A stretch of 64,000 bases of DNA from Turritopsis dohrnii (Eukaryota > Cnidaria > Hydrozoa > Anthoathecata > Oceaniidae): positions 1,054,001 to 1,118,000 of the forward strand of contig BQMF02000034.1 of NCBI GenBank assembly GCA_027922465.2, read 5' to 3'. The number at the start of each line of letters is the position of its first letter. The first letter of the stretch is position 1. Of the stretch, positions 28,850 through 40,435 are shown in pieces. Both the position numbers and the translations under genes were made by a program. The notes under the pieces were generated by a model, which saw nothing but the letters and a program-made list of their open reading frames with translations, had not been told where the DNA came from and did no database searches.

Positions 28850-29674
28850 TTCAATTTCCGCGCTTAGACTAGGGCAATTTAGACAAGGTGCTGATTTCAA
28901 ATTTGACAGTTATTTTGTCAGAATTGACTAAAATTGGACAATTTGGGCCAAATTTGGACCCAATTTCGAAAGTTCTTCAAATTTCATGAAATTTTGCATG
29001 GATTACATTTGAAAGGTGCTGATTTCAAATTTGACAGTCATTTTTATCAGAATTGATTAAAATTGGACAATTTGGGCCAAATTTGGACCCAATTTCGAAA
29101 GTTCTTCAAATTTCATGAAATTTTGCATGGATTACATTTGAAAGGTGCTGATTTCAATTCTGGCAGTCACATTGTGAGACTTGACTAAAATTGGATTACA
29201 TTTGAAAGGTGCTGATTTCAAATTTGACAGTCATTTTTATCAGAATTGATTAAAATTGGACAATTTGGGCCAAATTTGGACCAAATTTCAAAAGTTCTTC
29301 AAATTTCATGAAATTTTGCATGGATTACATTTGAAAGGTGCTGATTTCAATTCTGGCAGTCACATTGTGAGACTTGACTAAAATTGGACAATTTGGGCCA
29401 AATTTGGACCAAATTTCGAAAAATCTTCAATTTTCATGAATAAACATCATGCGCAAAATATTGATGAACTGTTTTTCTGGCCCCGAAACATCATAGTGAA
29501 TTGCAAAGCTGTCAAGATTAAGTTAAATAAATTAAAGAAGGGAGTAATTTGATGAATTCCAGACTGTTTCAAATTATTAGTCAGTGCACAAGTCATTCAG
29601 ATATCTTGAAAATTAGCCTAAAGCAATTTTCTCAAGGGCTGATGCGGAAATTGTTCAAGCCTAAAGGCTTCTAG
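28850..29674 (+). mobile_element. Non-autonomous Helitron, copy A
   Basis: It starts TTCAATTTCCGCGC and ends with a small hairpin AAGCCTAAAGGCTT followed by CTAG, flanked by A on the left and T on the right with no duplication, as Helitrons require. 825 bp, no Rep/helicase coding. Ends and parts of the interior match copy B at 49843-52899. Most of the left half is the tandem array 28884-29440. Confidence 0.75.
28884..29440. repeat. Tandem array, about 128-bp unit, inside Helitron A
   Basis: Successive units begin AGGTGCTGATTTCAA at about 28886, 29014, 29142, 29207 and 29336. One unit is shortened to about 65 bp. Shared segments include AATTGGACAATTTGGGCCAA and TTCTTCAAATTTCATGAAAT. Tandem arrays near the 5' end are common in non-autonomous Helitrons. 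Confidence 0.8.
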
Positions 29675-29710
29675 TTATAATTGAAAAAGTCAGAGTTTAT
29701 CATGTCATAA

Positions 29711-30511
29711 GGCTAAAATACACGATCATTTTAAAATGACATTTTTTAAATGATCATTTAAAACTTATCGTGTAAACGCTCAAAAAATGACGAAAAGTAC
29801 CCGTCATTTTCAACTGTCATTTAAAAATGATAACTCAAACATGTTTGAGTTTTCATTTAAAAAATGATGGAATTTCTCTATTGAATTACGTCAGTTCTAT
29901 TGTTTTACTCACTTTAGTATAGTCACGCGATGAGTTTTTGCAGCTTATGAAGTAGAGAAACAAAGTGATAGTTTGCATAATAAACATGTCGTTGGTTAAG
30001 TTAGCATCAACTGACAAATTTATTAATTTGTGGCAGGAAGAGGAGTTTTTGTGGAATGTTTCGTCCACAAATTACAAGCATAAGGACCAAAGAGGAAAGA
30101 GTATAACGCATTACTGTGCAATGTTTCTCGATAGATGGACTTATATATTAAACTTCGTATTTCTTCAAAATTTTCCGGCGAAATTCTTAACAACTTTGAA
30201 TATTCATAATGATCTTCTCCTTGAAATTCCCTCACAAGCGTGTTATAAATTTCTAAGAAGTTTCGTTTTTGAAGCCAAGGTTTCACCCAATGTCTTCGTT
30301 TCTGCCTTTCATTTTTCCTCTTTCGTCATTTGGACATAACAGCAACAACTACGTTTGCTGCCGCCGGACTCCATGACTAAAAAGTACTCTTACCATAAAA
30401 AATGTTGTAATCATAAATGATCGTGTAAACAGATGTTCTAATCATTTTTTAAAGGATTAAAAAAATTATCATTTGTCATTTATCATTTTAAAATGATCGT
30501 GTATTTCAGCC
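29711..30511. mobile_element. PIF/Harbinger deletion derivative
   Basis: The inverted ends GGCTAAAATACACGATCATT and AATGATCGTGTATTTCAGCC match with one mismatch over about 29 bp, flanked by TAA and TAT (a 3-bp TWA-like target). It is about 800 bp and carries only the N-terminal part of a Harbinger transposase on the minus strand. Confidence 0.75.
30023..30320 (-). pseudogene. Harbinger transposase N-terminal fragment
   Basis: The minus-strand frame reads RRHWVKPWLQKRNFLEIYNT, then EFQGEDHYEYSKLLRISPEN and FEEIRSLI, the N-terminal signature of HARBI1/PIF transposases. It ends without the DDE nuclease domain. The initiator is not preserved: the frame continues upstream of the first Met at 30286. 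The encoded fragment is non-catalytic. Confidence 0.7.
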
Positions 30512-31001
30512 TATAAACAAGCGAGTTTAGTTTGGCTACGTTTCGACATCTACAGCCGCGATCGACGGTGAAAGCTTAAAGCTTTCCTCCCTTGCCAAAA
30601 CATATATAACTGAAAACATTCAGAATGTCACAGTAATACAGAAAATAAACTTTATTTTTCATTATTTACTTTGTCAAGTCCAATATTTCCACAACACGTC
30701 TTACTTTTATGAAAGCTTGACTAGCCGTTCCGCCATTTTTCAAAACAACATCCGAAGGGCTGTGACGTCAGCAAGTTTCATGTCCAGATTTACGGCTTTA
30801 AAAAAACGCTGAAAATACCGCTCGCTTCACACATTTCACGTCTTTTTCCTTCGATATAGCTCCCGTTTATTCATGATATCTTGTAAATACGACTAATTAT
30901 GATCTTGATGCATATTCGCATTCATAAACAATTTGTTTCGTAACATACGGAAGACGTTGATCAAAGATTTTAGTTTGTTTTTTATTTATGTTCACATGTT
31001 T

Positions 31002-31414
31002 TTGAAGGGGAGAAACTTTCGCGGGCAGAAACTTTCGCGTTTTTGGCCCTTTTTCGCGAAAGTTTATGCCTTTGGAAATTTCTAAACAGCAAAACGAGAA
31101 AGTTTTTTCACTCGCTCGAAGAAACCCTTTTTCCAAGCAAATTTCAGCAAACTTCAGCGGTATATTGGTGGAGATGGAGGAACCGATTCTGAGTGGGAAA
31201 AGTTGAAGAAAATTAGTTATAGTTTTTTACTTTCACTTTAAACAAAGAAACAAAAATTGTAAAAATTTAAAAGAATCTTTTTCTTCAATTCGTGAAAGTT
31301 TTTTTTCCGCGAAATTTGTTCCAAAATCTGCGAAATGCGATGGTTTATTCCATAAATTTCGCGTTTTTTTGACACGTGTAACTTTCTGCCTGCGAAACTT
31401 TCTGCCCTTAAAAG
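31002..31414. mobile_element. MITE with AAACTTTCGCG repeats
   Basis: The ends TTTGAAGGGGAGAAACTTTC and GAAACTTTCTGCCCTTAAAA are imperfect inverted repeats. The interior is rich in TTTCGCG/CGCGAAA motifs. It abuts the THAP fragment. Open frames in it are repeat by-products. Confidence 0.6.
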
Positions 31415-31422
31415 TATCTATC

Positions 31423-31600
31423 ATGTCGTGTGCTTTACCCAGGCTGTACAAATAATAAGCGCGATTCTTCTGAGACTCTTTTTTCGCTACCAAAAGATAA
31501 ATTGGCGAAAGTTTGGATAGCAAGAATAAATAGAGCAGACGTCCTTCCTAAAGCAGTTTTTGTATGCGAAGATCATTTTCAACCTGAAGACTTTGATTAA
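31423..31600 (+). pseudogene. THAP zinc-finger fragment
   Basis: The plus-strand frame to TAA near 31600 reads PGCTNNKRDSSETLFSLPKD, then LAKVWIARINRADVLPKA and VFVCEDHFQPEDF. It matches the THAP DNA-binding fold: GC with Asn, the central Trp, and the C..HF..EDF motif. The first zinc Cys is out of register and there is no clear start Met. It lies inside the TTAA element 30580-35797 and probably comes from its transposase. Confidence 0.65.
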
Positions 31601-31860
31601 GGCAACGAGATAAGTAGACGTTTGCAGAATTAAGAAATAAAAGAGGTTTTTTTCTTGTCGCAGAATTTGCAAATTCTTTCCTTCTCCTGAAACCAAGGAT
31701 TCGCTGTGTGGAGAAGTTTTCGCGGTATCACTGTGTCTCTCATATTTTTATTTTACGGGTTGGAAACAAAGATATATTATACGCACTTTAACTCGGTATT
31801 TTTCAATCAGGGGGTAATAAAAGAAAATATAAGCAGTCTGTATATTTTGTTATTTATTAA

Positions 31861-33870
31861 GGTGGTAACCCTAGAATGGGGCAAAAAAATTTTGAAATAA
31901 TTTTGTTAAAGTTCTATTGATTTTATTTACTTGTTTGAACACAAACTAAGACATTAACATCAAAAATAAAAAAATTTGCCTCGATTTACCAGGTGGAGGC
32001 CTATTTTTAATGGAAAAAGTATGCACTTTTCAAAACAAGATTGACAGCAGAAGGCTGCTATGTTCTCCGTGAAACTTTGTACATTTAATGAAGTATGAAC
32101 AAAAAATCATTTATCATAGGATTTTTTTAATTGCCTCGATTGTTCAATTTTAATTTAGGTTTTCTCAGAATGAAAATATTTTAACGGTCTAACCTCAGAA
32201 CTAAAACGCTATAACTTGGGAATGAGAGCTCAATTTTAAAAACTCCTATGACAAATGATTAAGTAGGTTATATTGAACAACTGGTGAAAATTTCAGCTCA
32301 AAATGTTGAGTCTAGCTTTAGATATTGTGTTTTGAAATTTAGCAAAAAGCAAAAATTCCTTAATCGTAGAAATCCTTGTTAAAGTTAATGAAATTGAAAA
32401 AAAAAAGATATATCCTAGAAATATTTGACAAAACATGTCAAAAACCACCAGCTACATAGGATTCTTTAATTTCGTTGTCAGCTTCTGTGTCTTCAATTCC
32501 TTTTCTTAATTTTCTTTGCTTTTTACGCTGTTTCATGACTTTATCGGTGGACTTCCTTTTCATTTGGCGTACACGTTTCTTATCCATTGTATCTAGTTTG
32601 TTATACGTAATAGTTCCATTTATTCCAAACTGTTGCAGCACAGCTTTAACTCCTTCTCCACCATCATTGAAATGCAAAACAGCTGAATTAATCCCTATTT
32701 CAAATAACGGTCTTGATATAAAAATGTTCTTGGGACATCGAGTCCCCCCTTTTGCCAGGAGCCATCAATTGTAACACGCTTCTTGACAGGACCTTCATTG
32801 ACACCACAAAGTTTACTAGCTGCTCTTTTCATGGAATCTTCTGCAGCCTTAGCATATGCATTTGCAACACTGCTACAATTGAGTTTATCAAATGCAGTCT
32901 CACCTATAGAATACATATTCATGCATGTACTAAATTTATTAACAGCTGATTTTCCACGTCCAATCTCACGAAAGCCAATTATTGCTCGTATGTTACATTC
33001 AAATGCTTTTCTGCCTTTAGGTATTTTTCTGTTGGAATCAGAACATAATTTGCTGGTATAACAGGAGTTACTCCACTCACATGCTTTGCATTTAATTTCT
33101 AAGTAGTGTGAAAAACCCATTCGTTTTGATAGATCATCAGTTAATGACAGTGGAAATGGTACAATGACACACAGGACAACAGAAGTTTTCATCTGTTCTA
33201 AGTCAATCAAAATAAAGTAGCTCCCAGGATCTTTAACATTTACGATTCCATCATGACTTAAAAGTTTCCTTGAGCTAGCACATTCAACACTTGGTGTTGA
33301 AAGATCAATGGGTTTTTGTGATGGATTTGCTGCTACATGTCGGTTTTTAGAGGTGGCTGTCTTTTCTTTTTTCGTTGAAAATTTTGTTTATTAGGCATTC
33401 CAATAATATTATTAACACGTAAAACGGATGATCATAAACAAATTAATAAGCATTATCAAACTAAACAACATCTGCTAGGATAAGAAGTTTAAATTTCCCC
33501 AAACTCTCAATTTAAGATGTCCAATATCTCATGATATACAGCTTTATATATTTTTTTGTACTTTTAAAGTATAACCAAAATCCCATCTAATCTATCAGGA
33601 AGCAAATGAGATCAACCAATTCCCGGGGTGGCGCAGGAAATCTGGTCTTAATTGGGTTTTATGATGACCTTTATCATGTTGCTAAGGGCGTTTCTAAGGA
33701 AACGTTTTCTACATTCCTTGACTAAATCCTTATTTTTTCCATATTCAAAAATCTTATTCTATTCATGTAATACCTTTTTGGAAAGATAAATAAATTTCCC
33801 ATCAAATGAGTGAAAAAAAATTTTTTTCAATTTTTTTTCAAATTTCACTTCTAATTCTAGGGTTACCACC
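31861..33870. mobile_element. TTAA-flanked element with transposase remains
   Basis: Perfect inverted ends GGTGGTAACCCTAGAA, TTAA on both sides (31857-31860 and 33871-33874). 2.0 kb, with an internally deleted minus-strand transposase gene. Nested in 30580-35797. Confidence 0.8.
32438..33380 (-). pseudogene. Mutator-like-domain/Kolobok-type transposase, internally deleted
   Basis: From about 33380 a frame reads PIDLSTPSVECASSRKLLSH, a Cys-containing block (CKACEWSNSCYTS), MNMYSIGETAFDKLN, SMKRAASKLCG and VTIDGSWQKGG. The last is the start of the catalytic core in the transposases that databases label Mutator-like. The frame is lost at about 32700 and resumes at the C-terminus with INSAVLHFNDGGEGVKAVLQ and a Lys/Arg-rich RKKQRKLRKG tail. 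Most of the DDE core is missing, so it is not functional. The TTAA flanks point to Kolobok rather than true MULE. Confidence 0.65.
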
Positions 33871-34027
33871 TTAAAACGAAACATAACCTGTCAGGTCAGC
33901 AAACTTGCCTAACTTTCAGTTACTTTCGTTTCACGATGATACTTGCTGACGTCACACAGAATTTCAGTGTTTTGATTTTGTAGAGAGAAAGATGGCGGCG
34001 AAGAAGTGTCTTGTTGATCAAATTTAA

Positions 34028-35672
34028 AGCTTACCTCCCGTGAAAAAATAATTTATGTTAGAATAACGTATATTTATGTATAATTTAGGAATATGAAATT
34101 TATTTTGCATAAAAGTTCTTCATATATCTGTTATCTGTAATTTAAAAGTCTAGAAATTGAGCCAACATGAAGCTTCGATAGGCCGCCATATTGATTTCCC
34201 GATCAAAATCAAAATTCATAATGGCCAGCAGTTTGACGTCATGAGGTTGCTCATCGCACATGAAAACATTGAGAAATGAAAGTAAACACTGTAGAAAAAT
34301 GTTTCTCAGAGATCTAAGATCGGCATATTATGTTACTTTATGCTTCAAATACCCCCGTCGATAATTTTGTTTGCAGCAAACAATGCGTACAAATAAAAAA
34401 GTATTAAAAGAAAGTGAAAATAAAATTACTTGAAGCAGAACTGATAATAAAACTAATAACAACGAAGCTAATAACAACTATAAAATAAATAATGAAAAAG
34501 TGTAAGTTTTCAATTCAAGCCTCTTACAAATTAAAAGATAAATCGACTACTGATTTAAATTCTTTGAGAAAGTTTTCACAAGGAATCTACGATGACATCG
34601 TCGATGTGGAGAAGCGCACATAAATATTCTCCAAGTTGTTGAGGGAGAGTTGCAAAATCTGTGTCTGCATAGATATATATTTAGTTGTTGCCTCCTATAT
34701 TAGAAAATTTGTAAGGATTTTATTACTCCTTAAAGGCCTACTGGAAGCTTAAAGAAATAGTGCCTTTATGTTACATTTGTGTTCTGAAGATATTTGAGAA
34801 CAAATTCAAAGTAAATGCTCAATATAAAATAGAATTGTGCACAGAGTGTTCACGTGGCTTGGTTTGCGGAGACCTCGCTTTTTCTAACGAAACCTCATAA
34901 AAATTAACTTGTGTTCAAATATGAGAAATGGTCAGCCTAATTTGTGGAGTCGTCATTCTGTGACCGACAAAAACGGAAATGACATCCCCTTTAGTATATA
35001 AATACTAAGGTAAGTAAGTAAGTAACCGAGAGTTTTTAGTCCTTGGGCTTCCATCCGTAGCGGTTGGTTCTTCCGCCCGCCGCCGACTTGCAACTATTAG
35101 TTGACTTACCGCCGGAGATACGTATAGCATTGCTCTAACTTGCCCGAAGGCCAGTGTGCAGTCAATCGATGGCTCCTAATGGGCTGATACGCTGCTTTTA
35201 AAGCGCATTGGAGTGATGTATTGAGATACGACATGACTGGGTCGCAGCAGTCGCACCCAAAGGTACTAACCACTACACCATCGCTGCACTAAATAATGGT
35301 TACCAGGGTTGATGTCAAAATTTGTCAAATGTTTTTCAATCATGCACAAGAATCTTTCAAAATTTCATCAAAATTCTCACATAATGTACAGTTTTTCAAC
35401 GTTTCAATGAACTATTAATACGCTTTCACGGGGGATTCTTTCTCCAAACATTTATCGCGAGCAACCTTCTGACGTCACAATCGGATTTCATCCGATTGAG
35501 TTTGTAAATAAAAATGGCGTCCTCAGCGAACATCATGAGGTGAATACACGAGTTAACTTTGTCGATTTTTTTCATAAACAGTGCGATTTATCAAAAAAAA
35601 CTTTCAAATTGTTATATAGTTACACATTCTGAATGGTTTGAACATAACTTTTTTTTTCACGGGAGGTAAGCT
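34028..35672. mobile_element. TTAA-flanked element with AGCTTACCTCCCGTG ends
   Basis: Inverted ends AGCTTACCTCCCGTGAAAAA with TTAA on both sides (34024-34027, 35673-35676). The terminal motif is close to that of the surrounding element, so this is a relative nested in its cousin. 1.6 kb, non-coding. It contains TGACGTCA-type palindromes and a SINE. Confidence 0.7.
35010..35290 (-). mobile_element. tRNA-derived SINE with (CTTA)n tail
   Basis: Read on the minus strand it begins GCAGCGATGGTGTAGTGGTT then AGTACC, a tRNA-like A box, followed by a degenerate B-box region. It ends with the shared 3' block seen at 21977-22034 and a GTAAGTAAGTAA (plus-strand) tail at 35010-35027. About 280 bp. It is inserted in the element 34028-35672. 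Confidence 0.65.
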
Positions 35673-35797
35673 TTAAGTTTTTAATGTGAATTATTTTTCT
35701 TCTGTACCGTTTTTGAAGCAAATGAATATGATTTTCTGTATTACTATGATATTCTGAATGTTTTCAGTCATATTTCTTTTGGCACGGGAGGAAAGCT

Positions 35798-37014
35798 TTA
35801 AAATTATTTTTTGGCTATATGAATGTTCGAAGTGATAAGTGATTTAGGATCGAAATACATAAAAATCAACCAATCAGCTATCACCAATCAATTTTTGAAT
35901 TTTTTCAAAAATAATTTCAATTATTTCTTTTTTTCAATTGTTGTCGATGACAGCCTGCAGCTGTCGAAACCTATCCAAAATAATGTTCTGACAGATCCTC
36001 TTCCAAACATGGCGCCACCGGCTCATTATGCAGGTCCTGAAACAGCACTGCCAGCTACTGATGTCTTCCTCATCCTACGAAAGAATAGATTGAATCTGAT
36101 TCAAGTAAATTTTATATTAGTGAACAATTCAGAAACCATGATTTTCGAATATACACGTTGTACGTAACAAAAAATATATTTATGTCTCGTCTTCAAACCA
36201 TATTATGTACGTTTTAGTTATGTAATTAAAGTATTTGAGAATAAAGTCTACGACAATCATTATGGGATTGAGCGCAAAACCTAGTACTGCAACCTACCTA
36301 CCTAATGTAACAATTTTCGAAAACCTACTGTTGCTATGTTATCTGTTGCTTAACTTTTTAAGAAATTTACTAGTGTACATCAGGTCCGCATATTAGTAGT
36401 GCTGTTGTTGGACGTAGTCGCAACTTATGACTTTGAGTCTTACTCTTCGCATTTTGGACGTTTTTACTGATATTTACTGTGGGAATGTGAACGTGAAAAT
36501 AGAGCGAGTACGCAAGATTACATTGAAACATCGCTGTACTATAATTTCAGTTCGTTTTTTTGTAAACATTTGAAATTTATTTTTTATTCTTCATTATTCT
36601 TCGGAAAATCTCTATGGTAACAAGTAACCGGATAATAAGAAGATTGGTTTTGTTGTCGTCGAGAGTGGTGTGGTCACACGTTCAACATACAGTCAACTCT
36701 TGGTAACTTCAACAACACACCCAAGGCACATCCCTCCCATACAGCCTGGCCTGAATTGAAAAGGTCAAGAAAACTCAAAATAAATTCATTGTTACACAAA
36801 TGACCTGTGTTACACAGGCTGTCCTTAACATAAAGCAACATCGTACCCAGGTTTTCTTGTCTTTTCGATATATACGGTGGATACGAGGTTGAACTTAAGT
36901 AAGCGCTATTCTCTTTTAGTGACATTGTTGACGTTCGATTATTGGCGTTCGAATTGCTTTCATTATTACGCAATTTTACTTCTGTTTATATTCTTATGTT
37001 ATGTTCTGTTTACA
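35798..37014. other. Possible orphan exon at 35950-36102; otherwise nothing
   Basis: Plus-strand sequence MAPPAHYAGPETALPATDVF (ATG at about 36009) continues to LRKNRLNLIQ and a possible GTAAAT donor near 36103. Its codon content is richer than the surroundings. I find no partner exon and no family. The rest is AT-rich, including a repeat-like stretch near 36840-36895 (GTACCCAGGTTTTCTTGTCT) that recurs at 1678, 23812 and 62217. Confidence 0.25.
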
Positions 37015-38350
37015 TACCGTAAATGACCGATTAAGCGCCCACAACTCAATTAATCACGCCCTCCGATTAAACGGACAGTATTTAGAGTAAAAATTTGTAA
37101 TAAGCGCTCAGGTTCCGATTAAGCGCCCAGGTCCGAAACCGAAACTGGGCGTTCATTCAGCAAAAACATAATATGAGAAAAATATGGTTTTTAGTTGAAC
37201 ATATATATTTTCAGCATAGGAAAGTCAATAACACGGGGGAATGAATTATTTTCATCTCAAACAAAGTGAGAGTATTTATCGCGCTTTGTTTGATCATGGA
37301 GGTATAAAACAGAAGGAGAACGAACTCTTATTTTTCTATTATTCAGATAATGACTATTCTGTTCATTGCGGTATCACTTTGATGTCATCCGTGATGCGCT
37401 TTCGGCTGGTTGTCGGTGAAACGAATACTTTTTTAAAAATTAACGACAATTTAAAAACCAAATATCATCCATTATAACAACGGATCAACTTGCTGCATAG
37501 TGACAAGCAGATTATTAAACCTAAAGCTTCCTTGAGAAACAAATGAAAATCTATGTTTTTATACAGAGTTGAAGATATCGCGTAATTCATGTATAAGTTC
37601 CAATCTACATATCTTCTGACTTAAGTGCGCCTCGATAGTGCCGCGTTACGTGCAAAAACTTAGGATTATTCTCTCTTCAAAAACTGAAGCTCAGCGAAAC
37701 TGCTTGAGGGGATCACGAGATATATAGACCTAAAGTTGCAATGTTTTCGTTGCATATTTGTGACGTTTTTGCATAATTCTCCCAATTCCTACAGATTATG
37801 CATGCTAAAAACTTTACCCTAACGATCTTTAATGACATTGGAGAATTGATATGAACGAAATTTTCACGCAAGAACGCCAAAATTATAAAAATTATGCAAG
37901 ATGATAGCAATTATATGTTATTACACACTGAGGACTTAAACAATGCAGCGCATCACGGATAGTACAATAGCAGATTTTGAGTTCGTTCTCCTTCTGTTTT
38001 ATACCTCCATGGTTTGATGTTGTTCGAGCAGGACACAAGCAGTTTTTTGTCAGCTGAAACAGACATATAACGCGCTGGGGGGGACAACCAACCCAACTTC
38101 ACCTTCAGACTTTTCATGCTTTTAAATGAAGCTAGTGAGGAAGAGAAGAGATGGCAGAAAAGAAGAGGAATTGGACTTATTGGATTATAGTATCAAAACG
38201 GAAAAAATATTCAGTGAAAAGACAAACTGTATTAGTGATTTCAGTGATTTTTTAATAACCACCCAGGACTCAGTTAAGAAGCTCCATGTCCGTATAAGCG
38301 CCCACCGTAAAAGTTCAAAAAAGGGCGCTTAATCGGTCATTCACACGGTA
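37015..38350. mobile_element. TIR element, TACCGT ends with GCGCTTAATCGGTCA
   Basis: The ends TACCGTAAATGACCGATTAA and TTAATCGGTCATTCACACGG then TA are inverted repeats continuing into GCGCCC. A second inner inverted pair (GGAGGTATAAAACAGAAGGA at 37299 and its complement near 38005) makes the element largely palindromic. 1.3 kb. The open frames 37241-37477 and 38126-38332 show no family motif. Confidence 0.7.
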
Positions 38351-38766
38351 TCTTCACCTTCATCCTCGATTTTTGTCATTAATGATGTCACCAAGGGTGT
38401 TTCTACTTTCAACATACACACCTTAAATATCCAATGTAACAATGCATGGCAGTACAACTTTCGGTTTCTAGAAATTTGATTGTGGTGTGCGTGAAGTATT
38501 AATTTGTGGGTTATTTTTTGAGTTATTTGTTAAAACTTTTATAAATTGTTTGTTTGTGAACAACTGGAATATTTCATATGTGTCCAAGTAGTTGTGTTAA
38601 GTTCTAGAGGGGAAGAAGAAGGTGAATTATGAAAATGGCTGAAAATGGCCAAACAACAATTAAACGAATTGAATTTACCACAGTCTGGTGTAAGCCGTGT
38701 ACACCGAGAACTCTCATGATATAAAACGTACCATAGGGCCCAGTTTGGCAAAATCGTCAAAAGGTC

Positions 38767-38855
38767 AATGCAATGAAGAGCATCTTTATTGAAATAGTGT
38801 GAGTGTTTCTATAGAAATGCACTCCTTTGCCGTGATTTTTTGCTACGAAGAACGC
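38767..38855. repeat. Small palindromic repeat family, copy 3
   Basis: CAATGCAATGAAGAGCATCT at the left, ACTCCTTTGCCGTGATTTTT at the right, and TATTGAAATAGTGTGAGTGT in between. Intergenic copy. Confidence 0.65.
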
Positions 38856-39202
38856 AAGTTGTGGTGCACGCTTCTTCAACACAGTTCACTGTATTGATTT
38901 AACATACTCATGGCATAAGTTAGCGTGAGGGCATGAAAAGACGTAATACTGAAAAGAGAATGTTTTGATTTGTTCCCCGTCGTTCTTTACGAGTGTGATT
39001 TTATGGATTTACAAATGAAAACTTAACATATATATGTATATATTTATCACATCTCATAGATTTTAGTAACATCCGTTTTGATCGAGCTTGACTATATTTC
39101 AAGAACATTTTCAACATGTTCTTAGTTTTTGCCGAAGTATTAGGATAGATGGTCTGTGTTGCTTTTCCTCCCCTCTTCTTTCCTCCTCCTCTGTCGTATT
39201 AA

Positions 39203-40435
39203 AGGGATCCTGTGATGAAAAAATATTTTTTGGGACATGATAGAGCTCTAAAAGTTGATTCACAAGTCTTTTTACAGTTCTTTGTAATTCTTTGTTGTTT
39301 TCGTAATATCTCAATTGGAAGATGTTAGATTTGATTTTTATAATGTATTATGTTATGTAACAAGTGAGTAGTTAAAATTTCTCATCACTTTTACTGATAT
39401 ACAAATGAATATTACATTAATGGATCAAAAATTCTAAGTGAAATGATGTGATGAAGTGCGAACTATAAGAATATTTTGTAGTTCAAAAGTTACACACATC
39501 AACAGCAGTATCATTCCTCCTATTACGTGATAATTATGTATTGCATAATTTGATACCGTCAATTGTCCTAACTTCGGACATTCTTCCAAACTTCGGACAC
39601 GCTAAATAAACAGACTTGTCTGGTAAACGAAATGTACATAATCAATCAAACCAAGTCACAATAAATACTAAAATATTAGATAAAGCTGATAAAATAATGT
39701 GTTCAAACGCAATAAAGTCAGCGTGAAGCGTAAATAAGCGTGTAGAAAATAAGTGATTTGAAAATAACGATAAACGTCATCCTCAAAGGATTGCAATAGC
39801 AATCCTGTCGATCAACTTAAAATAGTATTATAGCAGACGGTTTCTACTTGTATTAACTTTTGAAATAAGTATGTATTGAATCTTTTCTATGTAACTGAAT
39901 GAGAACCAGGTAACCATAGAACCAAGGATTGAATATCATTTAGCGAAATGTTTTGTTTACATTTTTTTTTTCGACTTTTTTCTTTGATACTAATCAATTG
40001 CGTATGATGATTTTACAATACTCTTCTCTACGTAATGAGCTCCTGCGTATGTTTGTATTTATGTCCGTGGACAATTATCCATAGTGGATATTCGCCTTCA
40101 AACGCGCAGTGTAATTATAAATCACGTTCGTCTCAAGGGTACAGACATTTTAAGTGTTTCATTTTTGTTAAGTTTAGTTGTGACAAGTTTTAGATTTATA
40201 GTTTAATTCACAGTGCAGTATGGACTTTTACTGATGTGGTTTGTATTTTGCGGATATGTTTTTTTTATGTCCGAAGTTTGGAAGGATGTCCGAAGTTAGG
40301 ACGATAGACGGTATTTTCAAATTGAAATATCAGCGAAAGGAGATGAAATTTCCAAAAACTGTAAAAGGACTTGTTAATTAACTTTTTGAGCTCTATTATA
40401 TGTACCAAATTATCGTTTGTCGTCACAGGATCCCT
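39203..40435. mobile_element. TTAA-flanked element, AGGGATCCTGTGA ends
   Basis: Inverted ends AGGGATCCTGTGA(T/C)GA with TTAA on both sides. 1.2 kb, non-coding. It is interrupted by the 760-bp element 39554-40313. Confidence 0.75.
39554..40313. mobile_element. Nested TIR element, TACCGTC...GTCCTAACTTCGGACA
   Basis: About 46-bp inverted ends contain GTCCTAACTTCGGACATTCT and CCAAACTTCGGACA on the left and the complement on the right, both starting TACCGTC. Non-coding. The TACCGT start is shared with 37015-38350, which suggests related superfamilies. Confidence 0.75.

Larger units (their letters stand above)
30580..35797. mobile_element. Large TTAA-flanked element (Kolobok-like), composite
   Basis: Ends of about 75 bp, starting AGCTTTCCTCCC(T/G)TGCCAAAA and sharing GACTGAAAACATTCAGAAT-type sequence, face each other at 30580 and 35797, each with TTAA outside. 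About 5.2 kb. Inside lie a THAP-domain fragment and at least four later insertions (31002-31414, 31861-33870, 34028-35672, and a SINE within the last). TTAA targets plus a THAP domain fit Kolobok. Confidence 0.65.

Noticed and set aside
28884..29440. CRISPR-like array
   Set aside because: Units are about 128 bp and contiguous, without spacers, in an animal genome and inside a Helitron.
32475..33061. Plus-strand frames of 65-99 residues
   Set aside because: Antisense of the transposase remnant on the minus strand.
37241..37477. 78-residue frame starting MNYFHLKQ
   Set aside because: It lies in the largely palindromic element 37015-38350 and has no family motif; chance opening is likely.
39111..39314. 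Minus-strand frame with charged residues (EEEERRGEEKQ)
   Set aside because: It spans the border and terminal repeat of the TTAA element 39203-40435; composition comes from a CTC-rich simple tract.
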